A DNA stretch of 50,532 nt from a virus. Shown one piece after another: positions 6,871 to 15,181 of this stretch. Numbering within the stretch: position 1 is the stretch's first letter; every line of letters starts with the position of its first letter. The position numbers and the translations under genes are program-made. The stretch covers positions 1 to 50,532 of the IMG/VR virus record IMGVR_UViG_3300035698_012149, one strand, 5' to 3'. A model generated the notes under the pieces. It searched no databases. It was not told where the DNA came from and saw only the letters and a list, made by a program, of their open reading frames with translations.

Positions 6871-9641
6871 AACAAGACCTCCCCTTCTTCATCGATTATG
6901 TTTTCTATCATCCATTTCCAAGGGACAATAACGCCATACGAACGACGGCCACCAACTGTACATCGAAATTTTGAAGCACCCTCAAGCCTCGCTAATATCG
7001 TATCAACATTTTGTTTCTTCCATTGCTCTTCTAGTAATTTAGAACCAACTGCTCGGGTATCGAAAAATACAAAGTCCTGATGCCCGCTATCGAGTGGTCC
7101 CGAACGGCCCCGGGTAAATGTAATGCCATACCGGCCGAGCATTTCTCTAGTCTCGTCGCTGTAAAGAATCAACGCTTGGGCAACGGTCGTAGCATACCCT
7201 CGGTCGCCACGGACCTCTGCCATCATAATCTCTTGTATTAAATCTACTTCGTCTGATGCTGTTTCTACACTGGCATTACGATCGGCCGCGATATGAACAT
7301 CCACGATGAATTTTTTCAGAACCCCTCGCGATTCTACATCAGTATATCCGCAAGCGGTTGTGAAAATGGCAGTCGGAACCGCATAAGACTCAATGACTCG
7401 CGAATCCACACCCTCGATAGCATACGTTTTCATTTCGACAGCGACAGGAATCGCATTTGTGATCGCTTGGACAGTAGCAACAAATAAGTCTCGTCCGATA
7501 CTCCGCAGTTCAGTAAGCGGTGGAAGCTGGAGCTGCCCTTCGTTTTTCTTCTCAGGTACCAGTGTTTCGAGGGTGATGTATCTATTCCTATCAGGCGCTT
7601 TTTTCAATCCAACTTCAATAGCTGCTAACCAGAAAATATGTTTCAACGCACACTCAAAACCCTTCTGCCCCGGTGTGCCTCGTAGCACGTTATCGCCACG
7701 ACTCGACGCCCGAGCAAGTTCAAGGATCTCTTCACGATACTTGGACTGTTCAAATTCATCGGCCAGAATAATCGAAGCAGAGTCCTTAACCTTCTGTCTG
7801 ATTCCCGCGGCCGATGACTTACTCGATCGCACTGCTAGACTGCCGACAATCCCATCGACCGCCTCAAACAATGTACTCTTGCCGGACTTACTAGCGCCTA
7901 CCAACGCTACATGCGGTCGCCAGGGCCACATCGTCTGTACAAACGACGCCATAATCAACCCGACCAACAGTATAGGACACGATTCATTATTAGCCCATCG
8001 CCATCGAGCGAACAAAGCGATTGCCCGTTGGATTGCATCACGGCTCTTGGCCGGGGTCCAGTTTGCAAGCTCTCGTTCTAAATCGTCAAAACTGTACCAG
8101 GACTCGGTAGTCGAGTGGAAATTCAGTAACCGGCCGTAGGCACATGGCGTGAGGATTTTTGTGAGCATCTTAGCTACCGGATCCCAATACGCAGCCTCCC
8201 CCGCTCCAACAATCAATACACCTGATAAGTCGCTCCCGTCGTCGTTGTACGGTTGCCAACAACCGTGACCAATCAACTGATCGTCCAGCCTACATTTACC
8301 GGCCAAACTGCAAATTGCGTTACGAACCAGGGATAGCGGGAACTTTCCTTGAACGTCTTCATTGGCATCATTTACGCTATCAAGAACAATCGGTCCGGCG
8401 ATCTGGAGCAGCTTAGGGTACGTCACGCGGTCGAAGTCTCGAACCTCTACGGTCTTCTGCCGTTCGGGGTGGCCTGCGAATAGGACTACATTGCCATTTT
8501 CTCTTTCACCGAGCACCTGTAATTGCAGAGCTGCCACAATTCGTTCGTTAGGATCGATTTTCTCTACTGGCTGTTCAGTGTCAGTTACGGGGGCTACTGA
8601 CACAGTTTTGGCGAGTTCCTTGAGGTCGTTATAGGAATGTCCCTCAGCTAGCCAATCACGCAGATCTTGTCCTTTTGCTGGCAACACTGGATAGGGCAAT
8701 CGTATCTGGCAACATTTTGTGGCAAATGGAGTAATCGCTTGAATCCATTTTGCGGCCCCAACTTCGCCAGCTTGGTCGGCGTCATGGAGAATCCGAACAT
8801 CATGCCCACCGAATAGTAATGCAGTTTCCGAGCTGATATTTTCCGTGGCGCCACCTGAATTACAGATCACCAGATCCGTTTCCCGTTCCTCGGGTGACAT
8901 TACACTCCACAAGGCCAGCATGTCACTCGGGCCTTCCACCTTCCAAATCACATAGCTCTCGGAGCTGGTGGCGAGAGCTGACAGAGCCGTCTGTCCCATC
9001 AGGCCGCTTCGCGAACCCGCGACCGTCTTAATCTTGACGGTGCTCTGGACCTTACCCTGCTTATTCCAAATAGGCAGCGGCCGGCCACCCGTCTGCCAGA
9101 TAACGTATCCGATCGGGTCGGCCGCGGTGAGCATGGGACCATAGATCGGCATCGCGAGTACCAGATGTGCCTTGGATTTCGCGGGATGTCTCGCCAACTT
9201 ACAGCCAGCAGCCCGGACGGCCTCGGGCGTGATGGGTGGCTTGAGCCGGCACCACAACTTAACATGAATATCTAGCCAGGGCTCGATAACGATTTCGTTG
9301 CTAGGGTTCCGCTTCGGACGTCCTCTCGTTTCGAGACTCACCCCCGCTTCATTAGCGTAATGTTTCCGAGCCGCTTTCCAATCGTCATGCGGTCCGTGCT
9401 CGGCTGCAAAGTCCCACAACGACATTGAGGCGCCTTGCCCACCCTTATCGATGTAGTAGCCAGTGCTCACATTGATGGCGGCCGAAGGATTCTTGTCCTC
9501 TCTACCGATCGCACGGCAAGATAGAAAGCCTTTACCGTTCGGCTCGACTTTTGTGACGTCCAATCCTAACGATCGATATACGGCTACCACATCGATTGCT
9601 GTAAGGATGGCCGCGGTGGCTTCCTCGTATCTCTTACTCAT
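6867..9641 (-). CDS. Primase-helicase fusion (TOPRIM plus P-loop ATPase)
   Basis: 924 residues from ATG 9641, which overlaps the preceding nuclease stop by 8 bases. The N-terminal 100 residues resemble the DnaG-type template-binding region but lack its zinc-binding Cys set. A TOPRIM domain follows, with E236/D240 in EGPSDML and D287/D289 in LHDADQAG, the metal-binding residues of primases. The C-terminal half holds a P-loop ATPase with Walker A GASKSGKST (about 580-588) and Walker B SIILADEFEQ (about 620-629), of the DUF927/superfamily-3-like helicase type. It should prime and unwind the phage replication fork. No DNA polymerase is encoded nearby, so it presumably hands over to the host enzyme. 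Confidence 0.88.
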   Translation of the reverse strand: MSKRYEEATAAILTAIDVVAVYRSLGLDVTKVEPNGKGFLSCRAIGREDKNPSAAINVSTGYYIDKGGQGASMSLWDFAAEHGPHDDWKAARKHYANEAGVSLETRGRPKRNPSNEIVIEPWLDIHVKLWCRLKPPITPEAVRAAGCKLARHPAKSKAHLVLAMPIYGPMLTAADPIGYVIWQTGGRPLPIWNKQGKVQSTVKIKTVAGSRSGLMGQTALSALATSSESYVIWKVEGPSDMLALWSVMSPEERETDLVICNSGGATENISSETALLFGGHDVRILHDADQAGEVGAAKWIQAITPFATKCCQIRLPYPVLPAKGQDLRDWLAEGHSYNDLKELAKTVSVAPVTDTEQPVEKIDPNERIVAALQLQVLGERENGNVVLFAGHPERQKTVEVRDFDRVTYPKLLQIAGPIVLDSVNDANEDVQGKFPLSLVRNAICSLAGKCRLDDQLIGHGCWQPYNDDGSDLSGVLIVGAGEAAYWDPVAKMLTKILTPCAYGRLLNFHSTTESWYSFDDLERELANWTPAKSRDAIQRAIALFARWRWANNESCPILLVGLIMASFVQTMWPWRPHVALVGASKSGKSTLFEAVDGIVGSLAVRSSKSSAAGIRQKVKDSASIILADEFEQSKYREEILELARASSRGDNVLRGTPGQKGFECALKHIFWLAAIEVGLKKAPDRNRYITLETLVPEKKNEGQLQLPPLTELRSIGRDLFVATVQAITNAIPVAVEMKTYAIEGVDSRVIESYAVPTAIFTTACGYTDVESRGVLKKFIVDVHIAADRNASVETASDEVDLIQEIMMAEVRGDRGYATTVAQALILYSDETREMLGRYGITFTRGRSGPLDSGHQDFVFFDTRAVGSKLLEEQWKKQNVDTILARLEGASKFRCTVGGRRSYGVIVPWKWMIENIIDEEGEVLL

Positions 9642-10170
9642 TTTGTCTTTCCCAGAATTTATACAGGATTCTAAAAGCGACCACCTCAGCCGCTCGTCGG
9701 CCTGGCATGAGCCACCAATGGATCGTCGGAAAGTCAATCGACCATGCCACAATCGATCGCCTCACGCTTTTGCGAATTGCCTCACGCTTTGCCTCGCTAT
9801 GGTCAGACCAATGCTGGGGATTGTATTGCAAGATGTCTGACCAATCAGCCTCTACGACCACATGAGCAGACTGCATCCGGGCTAGAATTGCAAGCTCTCG
9901 CTTGAATCGATCGCGGCCGGACAGCAACGTGCCGTATAGGTCGGCAAGGGATTTCCTCTCAATAGAGATCTTCCAGCCAGTTTCCTCGTCCTCCATGCCG
10001 GCAATCGAATAGTCCCCCATAGACTGGCCCAGAGCTCTCCAGACCGTAGAGATAACGATTGGGTGATTGCCCTGCTTGCTATCGGTAGTCAACCCCTTGA
10101 AGGACCACGGGGTTTGCTCCATCGAGTCACGATAGATCGTGAATGGACATACTCTGAATTGATCTAACAC
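9634..10170 (-). CDS. ERCC4-type structure-specific nuclease
   Basis: 178 residues from GTG 10170, seven bases after GGAGG; a second in-frame GTG at 10173 is only four bases from it. It has the XPF/ERCC4 nuclease motif: GDYSIAG, then SIERKSLADL (the ERKxxxD signature), then GRDRFKREL. Such enzymes cut branched DNA such as flaps and Holliday junctions. It lies between the RecD-like helicase and the primase-helicase, fitting a role in recombination or in resolving replication intermediates. It lacks a helix-hairpin-helix tail. Confidence 0.87.
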   Translation of the reverse strand: MLDQFRVCPFTIYRDSMEQTPWSFKGLTTDSKQGNHPIVISTVWRALGQSMGDYSIAGMEDEETGWKISIERKSLADLYGTLLSGRDRFKRELAILARMQSAHVVVEADWSDILQYNPQHWSDHSEAKREAIRKSVRRSIVAWSIDFPTIHWWLMPGRRAAEVVAFRILYKFWERQNE

Positions 10171-10189
10171 CACACAGCCTCCGTGCCGT

Positions 10190-12403
10190 TTAATTCATTA
10201 AGAGCTCTTGTAAAAAAGTCTTACGGTTTTGTAGCGACATCCTTTTGCACATTCTCAACGCTGTTCCCTGCCGGCCGACTAGAAAACACGCTCGTTTGGC
10301 CCGAGAGATGGCCGTATAGAGCCACGATCGGTCTGTGATTATCCGAGCGCCATGATGTTCGTCGAGCACCACAACAACAATGGGGCTCTCGGAACCTTGC
10401 ATTTTATGGCACGTAACGGCATAAGCCAAATCGAGATCGGGCCATTCACCATGTTCCCCTGGATATATCCGCACTAATCGATCGGTGGCTGGAAATTGGA
10501 CTACTAATCGTTTGGGCGTGAGCCCGGTTATGCGGCCTTGTTCTCCGTTACAAACAAGGTGAGACTCTGGTTCGTAATCACCTTTCTTGGCATTAAGCAA
10601 AAAGCCATTCCGCAGCCGAATAACTTTGTCATTTACCCTAAATTTTGTGCCGTCTATTGGTGGGTTAGGATTGAACTCAGCTTGTAGGAGCTCGTTCAGA
10701 TTGTTCCGAGACACAGAAGATCGATTATTGACCGCGACTATAACTTGACAATCCCAAACCGGATCAGCTAATTTCTGATCACGGATTTGCTGGAGTAACA
10801 ACAAAACCCGATCGGCCGCATATTTTTTGATTGTACGAGCCAGTACGAGGTTCCGGGGTGAACGAATGTCGAGATGCAGCTTGGCGTCCGGAGCCCATTC
10901 TTGTTCGTCACGGATCTTTGCGCAAACCTCTACAATCGAGCCGGAATTACGTCGGATCTCTCGCAGCTCTCCGCAAGCTACCCCCGCGGCGATCATATCG
11001 CGAAGAGGGGCTCCATGCTCGATCGGTGGCAGTTGGTTTATATCCCCAACCAACAACAACCGGCACCCCGGTTGTCGAGCAGCCAACAGTGCTGCAAGCA
11101 ATCCACAGCCCAACATCGATGCTTCGTCGCAGACGATGATCTTAGCCGGCAGTGGGCTCGCCTCATTGTGCTGGAAAACCCAATGATTGTTTACTACACT
11201 TTCAACGCCTAATGTTGAATGAATTGTTCGGGCAACAATCCGAACGCCGAGTTCGGCCATCGATTCAGTCAACCGTGTAGCAGCCTTGCCAGTTGGAGCG
11301 CAAACGATAATGTCGTCTTCGTCGTAATCATCGAGTAAATACTCGATGGCTGTTGCAGTGGTGTATGTTTTGCCGGTCCCTGGCGACCCACCGAGGATAC
11401 CAATACCACCTACGGCGATCGCCTTCATGTACTCTTCTGCCTGATGTTGCGATGGTAGTCCGTCGTTTGAAACCGTCCACGGCAATGGAGGCTGATTATA
11501 CACTTCCCCCATCGATTCGCGAACTTTCTCCGCAACATACGCTTCGTCCCTCGCCTTTTTGCCTTCCGCAAACCACAACCGACCGTCTTCATCGCGTCGG
11601 CTAACTAGCACTTCAGCCCGAACGCCTAATTTGCAAGCCCGAACTGGATCGATCTTTGTCCCGCTGATTTTCTCCCGAATTGCCTTCTCGATCATATCTA
11701 CCGGATGCCAGGTGTGACCGTCCATGTTGGTATTGAGCGCGTGCCAGGCACAAAGACACTGCCGTTTGAGTTTGTTGGGGTTGAATCCGAGATCGATGTA
11801 CATAGCATCAGCAGCAAGGAACCCGATACCCTTAATCTGCATCAGTAGGTATGGGTTCTGCCTGATCCGTTTTGCCGCGTGGAGACTCCACAGAGCAATT
11901 GCCTTATTTGGCGTATCCTTCGGGAACTTCCGATGTTCGAACAGCCCCATTAGGTCGATTGTGGTATCTTCTAGTGCTGCCATTGCGGCTAGTTTTTCGC
12001 TTGCTTGGATCGCCCGATACTCAGGGAATCGAGCTCCGATCGCAGCAGATGCCGCGGCTGGATTCTCTCGTAGCACCTTAACCGCTTCTTCGCGGAACGC
12101 CGTCCATAACTTGCAAGCGGTTGCTGTCCCGACATACGGAGCAAGTTGCAGATACCGGATGACGGCATTACGCGCGTGCGGCTCTGTCAGTATATACGTC
12201 TGAAACGCAAACCCCCGGCCGTACTTTATATGTTCGGTATGATGCCCAAAAAAACGGTACTCCAAACCAGGTCGGAGATCTTCCGCGGGCGTGTCGCCCT
12301 TAACAGTGGTTGGAGTACCATCTACTAGGATTTCGATTATCGCGAAACCGTCTTTTCTGAATTTCTCAAATGTGACGGTTCCAGTGATTTCGCATAGAGC
12401 CAT
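10190..12403 (-). CDS. RecD2-like superfamily 1 DNA helicase
   Basis: 737 residues. The N-terminal OB-like and helix-hairpin-helix region (about 1-300, including IKGIGFLAADAM) is as in RecD2/TraA helicases. Motor motifs follow: Walker A GGSPGTGKT, Walker B VCDEAS, motif III VGDINQLPPI, and near the C-terminus HKMQGSE and YTAISRAKR. It is a 5'-3' DNA helicase for replication or recombination. The ATG at 12403 has no clear ribosome site, unlike its neighbours, and 69 bases separate it from the preceding gene. Confidence 0.92.
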   Translation of the reverse strand: MALCEITGTVTFEKFRKDGFAIIEILVDGTPTTVKGDTPAEDLRPGLEYRFFGHHTEHIKYGRGFAFQTYILTEPHARNAVIRYLQLAPYVGTATACKLWTAFREEAVKVLRENPAAASAAIGARFPEYRAIQASEKLAAMAALEDTTIDLMGLFEHRKFPKDTPNKAIALWSLHAAKRIRQNPYLLMQIKGIGFLAADAMYIDLGFNPNKLKRQCLCAWHALNTNMDGHTWHPVDMIEKAIREKISGTKIDPVRACKLGVRAEVLVSRRDEDGRLWFAEGKKARDEAYVAEKVRESMGEVYNQPPLPWTVSNDGLPSQHQAEEYMKAIAVGGIGILGGSPGTGKTYTTATAIEYLLDDYDEDDIIVCAPTGKAATRLTESMAELGVRIVARTIHSTLGVESVVNNHWVFQHNEASPLPAKIIVCDEASMLGCGLLAALLAARQPGCRLLLVGDINQLPPIEHGAPLRDMIAAGVACGELREIRRNSGSIVEVCAKIRDEQEWAPDAKLHLDIRSPRNLVLARTIKKYAADRVLLLLQQIRDQKLADPVWDCQVIVAVNNRSSVSRNNLNELLQAEFNPNPPIDGTKFRVNDKVIRLRNGFLLNAKKGDYEPESHLVCNGEQGRITGLTPKRLVVQFPATDRLVRIYPGEHGEWPDLDLAYAVTCHKMQGSESPIVVVVLDEHHGARIITDRSWLYTAISRAKRACFLVGRQGTALRMCKRMSLQNRKTFLQELLMN

Positions 12404-12472
12404 AATTAAACAACTGGCCGTGTTACACGCGGTCCCCGCTCCGCACCAGTTGTATGGGGGAAAGGGAGCTTG

Positions 12473-13048
12473 CTAGAAACCGTCCCATTTGCCATCGGCT
12501 GGCGCTGGGGTCGTGTCGGCCGATTGTGGCACGTTAGTCGCGGGTTGACCTTCAGCTAGGAACGCAGCCGCCTTCGGATCTTTGGGGACTGCCGCTACAT
12601 CCGGATCGTCGATGGGCCAGAATTTCAAGCCTTCGACTTCAGCTCCTTTGTAGACTTTACCTTCGTCTCCATCTCGCTCGTACTCGACAACTTTGCAGAC
12701 CAGTTGCCGGCCGACAGCGTTTGCCCAATCGATTTCGATACTCGACCCAAGCTGATCCTTCGTAACCAATTTGGTCGCTAGAGCGAACGCGGTCAGTCGC
12801 TTCACAGCGAACTTGCCACCATCTTTGTGGTCGGGGTTCGGATCCCAGAACGTCTCCCTCCAGGTCTTTCCGTCTTGTCCGGCGGTCGTACCCGTCAGAA
12901 TAGAGATCTCAAACCGTAGTGCGTCAACCTTATCTCGGCTCTCATCGCACGACATTACCGCACAGTGGTATTGCCCAGCGGCGGGGTAGTCGTAACCCTT
13001 CAGTTCGTCGGCAGATCCAATCCCCGACATATCTAACCTATCACTCAT
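12473..13048 (-). CDS. Putative single-stranded DNA-binding protein (DUF669-like)
   Basis: A 191-residue protein. The core (about 18-145) is beta-rich with VMSCDES and FEISILTG strands as in small phage proteins that accompany recombination ATPases. The C-terminus is a flexible Ala/Pro tail ending in KWDGF, an acidic-aromatic tip of the kind SSB proteins use to recruit partners. Position between the recombinase ATPase and helicase fits. The SSB role is inference; no direct OB-fold proof. Good AAGGAG site before ATG 13048. Confidence 0.65.
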   Translation of the reverse strand: MSDRLDMSGIGSADELKGYDYPAAGQYHCAVMSCDESRDKVDALRFEISILTGTTAGQDGKTWRETFWDPNPDHKDGGKFAVKRLTAFALATKLVTKDQLGSSIEIDWANAVGRQLVCKVVEYERDGDEGKVYKGAEVEGLKFWPIDDPDVAAVPKDPKAAAFLAEGQPATNVPQSADTTPAPADGKWDGF

Positions 13049-13083
13049 TTCTCGTCTCCTTTGTTAGAACACAAAACACAAAA

Positions 13084-14301
13084 CTAAAATGGAATATCTG
13101 CTTGAGTTTGTAGCTTGTCGATTAACTCCTCTCCCGCCTGGGGCGATAGATCGGACAATTTTGCCACACCGCGTCGCGCGAGAATCTCGCGTGCGTCTTT
13201 ATGCGAAATTCCAAGCGCTTCAAATAGATCGACAATCTCACCCCTCAATTTAGAGCTGATGCCGCTCGTATGCGGTCCAGCCAAAACCTGATCCTTCTGA
13301 CTAACCTTATGGTCGGAAGACGCAGTTATCGTCTTTTTCATATTCTGACCCTGAGCCGCGGCCGCTTTCTGCATCAGCTCGACTTTCGTCAGTTCGGCCG
13401 CGGCCCCCATCGCATTATCACTCGCGATGGACGATTCAATCAGAAGCCGTTCGTCGGCCGACATTTCAATCGGCGCGTCTAACCGCTCGGCCAACTTCAG
13501 ATTTGCGTAATCGGTGGGTTTCTGGATATAGGCCCGAATAGCGGCTGGGGTGGCAATCGGGAGTCGCGGGGGCAAGATCGGCTCCAGCTCTCCCGTCTTC
13601 GGGTTCATCCAGACCAGCCGGTTCTTTCCTTGGAAGATCTTCCCGCTAGGCTGGGCGGGGGCAGTTTTGGCTTTCGCCCGAGGCGTCCGATCGAGCCACA
13701 GGTACAAACTTGCCAGCTCCCATAGCGTTTCCTTACCTTTGGCGGTCCGCTCGGTGGTCGGCCGGTCGCCCTTCCAAACGATCTTGGTATGAGAACTAAA
13801 CGCGAAAGTCTCAAACCGAGCTGACGCTTCGGATAGATGCTGCTTCCATAACGACTTTACATCACCCCACATCAATCCTTCCATTCTCGCGTACTGGGCC
13901 TTCGTTCGGTTGAAATGGCCGGGATTATGCCGGACCCAATCGACTAGGCCGCTCTCGATCTCCGATACCGTGTCCAGCCCTCCGACCCGATACTTCCCGG
14001 GCTTTATAGCTCTCATTTGCGCCAACCATTCCAGATAGAGCATTTCAGGCCGATACCCCGGTTTGAGCATGATTTTAGTCAGTGGCCGGTGTTCGAACGC
14101 AAAAGTGTCTTCATAGGACGTCAATCCGTCCTCAGTCCCCCAAACGATCGTCCGGGGCTCACCCACCGCAAAACAGTCCGGATCGATAGTCAGGATAAAA
14201 AGTGATTTCCCGCTACCGAACTCGCCAGTGACTCCAAGCACTGGCAGTTTCTTGCCACCCCACAACGGAGTGGTGGTGGTCGGTTCTTCTTTAGTCGCCA
14301 T
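13084..14301 (-). CDS. RecA-like P-loop ATPase (Sak4-type recombination protein)
   Basis: 405 residues. Walker A GEFGSGKS at about 26-33, and a hydrophobic beta-strand ending in Asp (VGGLDTVSEI) as Walker B in RecA-fold phage annealing ATPases (AAA_24/Sak4). A helical C-terminal region (about 345-400) resembles small DNA-binding modules. The last residues are ADIPF, the classic SSB tail tip, here on the ATPase rather than on the neighbour. It probably promotes strand annealing with the adjacent ssDNA-binding protein. Its start overlaps the CsrA-like gene by 11 bases. Confidence 0.8.
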   Translation of the reverse strand: MATKEEPTTTTPLWGGKKLPVLGVTGEFGSGKSLFILTIDPDCFAVGEPRTIVWGTEDGLTSYEDTFAFEHRPLTKIMLKPGYRPEMLYLEWLAQMRAIKPGKYRVGGLDTVSEIESGLVDWVRHNPGHFNRTKAQYARMEGLMWGDVKSLWKQHLSEASARFETFAFSSHTKIVWKGDRPTTERTAKGKETLWELASLYLWLDRTPRAKAKTAPAQPSGKIFQGKNRLVWMNPKTGELEPILPPRLPIATPAAIRAYIQKPTDYANLKLAERLDAPIEMSADERLLIESSIASDNAMGAAAELTKVELMQKAAAAQGQNMKKTITASSDHKVSQKDQVLAGPHTSGISSKLRGEIVDLFEALGISHKDAREILARRGVAKLSDLSPQAGEELIDKLQTQADIPF

Positions 14302-14497
14302 TGGTATTCTCCTCGGGATTAGGATTAGAATCGCGGGGTGGACACAATTCCCCCCGCAGAATGTTAGTGGACAGGGGAGCGGTAAAGCCCAGTCGAACTT
14401 GGAATTTGCCGCGTTTTTGCTTGACGCTCAGAATAGAAATTTCCGTGGATGGCGAGACCAAAACGGTTTCACCCTCAAATCGCGCCAGAACGAGCAT
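14291..14497 (-). CDS. csrA: CsrA-family translational regulator
   Basis: 68 residues. The first 55 follow the CsrA pattern closely: MLVLARFEGETVLV at the start, ISILSVK, VRLGFTAP and the ILRGEL helix, including the Arg in the LRGE segment that contacts GGA in RNA. CsrA dimers bind GGA in mRNA leaders to block or stabilise translation. The C-terminal 15 residues are an acidic Asn/Pro tail. It heads the recombination-replication operon. Its own ribosome site is GGAGG seven bases before the ATG, so autorepression is plausible. A phage copy could reset host carbon or motility regulation, or time phage genes; that is inference. Confidence 0.88.
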   Translation of the reverse strand: MLVLARFEGETVLVSPSTEISILSVKQKRGKFQVRLGFTAPLSTNILRGELCPPRDSNPNPEENTNGD

Positions 14498-14681
14498 GTG
14501 AGAGCCTCCAGTGATATTGGTCGAGCTATGCCGTCCGTGGCACAGCCCGACGCCAGAGCGGCATCCTCACCACCCTGGGAGCAACTTCCTTGTTACCTCC
14601 GACAAATCAAGAACCCGGATCGTAAGTGTGACTATATCAGGCGTCAATCCCAATCAGAGAATTTTCTCGATGTTTCTTCCA

Positions 14682-14730
14682 CCCTCGCCCCGCCCCCGCC
14701 CCACATTCCCCCGCCCCACATTCCAGCCCC
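14682..14730 (-). promoter_or_regulatory. G-rich leader with tandem 15-bp repeat
   Basis: On the leftward strand there are six or more runs of three to five G within 50 bases, enough to form a G-quadruplex. It includes two copies of GGAATGTGGGGC at 15-bp spacing, each with a GGA. It lies about 185 bases upstream of the CsrA-like start and would be in its leader RNA if transcription begins near 14800. Confidence 0.5.
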
Positions 14731-14787
14731 GCGGTCGATCGGGAAAAGTAGGTCTTACGGCCGATACTGAATTACTTTTCGGCTTTT

Positions 14788-14831
14788 GGTTGACTTGTTT
14801 AATCAACCTGTATGTTAGTCTAATGTCAACC
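14788..14831. promoter_or_regulatory. Operator-like half-site cluster
   Basis: GGTTGA at 14788-14793 and TCAACC at 14803-14808 form an inverted repeat, and a third half-site TCAACC lies at 14826-14831. A leftward TTGACA (14829-14824) overlaps the third; a matching -10 is poor (TTGATT at 17 bases). It may be a repressor-binding site controlling the csrA-replication operon. Confidence 0.4.
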
Positions 14832-15093
14832 TAGCAGTTAAGTCCTTTTGTAGCAAGAACTAAAGGTCGTTTTTAATTAACCCGCCCGTTCTGAAATATA
14901 TACAGCTATATATGGATAAATAAAATAAATAAATATCACTCGTTTATTTCTTTTATTTATTTATTTCTCTCTATATATATACTACTCTCTGGGTTAAAAG
15001 GTTATTAGGTTAAGGGGTCTCTAAGTATAAATAAATAAAAGAGTTAAATAAATTTCAATCAACCCACTCCAAAAATACTAACCCGCCAAACAA

Positions 15094-15131
15094 TTAGCCA
15101 CGATGGGTATCACTTACCCCATCGTGGCTAA
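15094..15131. repeat. Long inverted repeat downstream of integrase
   Basis: TTAGCCACGATGGGT and ACCCCATCGTGGCTAA form a stem of about 15 bp with one bulge and a short loop, 50 bases beyond the integrase stop. In the leftward direction it is not followed by a T-run. It could be a terminator, part of attP, or an origin hairpin. Confidence 0.7.
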
Positions 15132-15181
15132 CTATCTTCCGAACTCGTTTGAAATAGCTTCGTTTTTATTTAGCTCACTAT

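Larger units (their letters stand above)
14498..15181. other. AT-rich intergenic region, candidate origin/regulatory region
   Basis: 684 bases with no convincing gene. From the CsrA end it holds a C-rich block (14682-14730; G-rich in the leftward transcript), three GGTTGA/TCAACC half-sites (14788-14831), and an AT-rich stretch (14870-15060) with TTTATTTATTT and AAATAAATAAA inverted repeats. A large hairpin lies next to the integrase end (15094-15131). It could hold the promoter of the csrA-replication operon, the replication origin or the attachment site. Confidence 0.6.

Noticed and set aside
7393-8139. 248-residue plus-strand frame
   Set aside because: Antisense to the primase-helicase with no ribosome site and Ser/Arg-rich composition typical of shadow frames.
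14511-14834. 107-residue plus-strand frame in the csrA leader
   Set aside because: Pro/Arg-rich translation of the C-rich repeat, opposite to operon direction and without a ribosome site.
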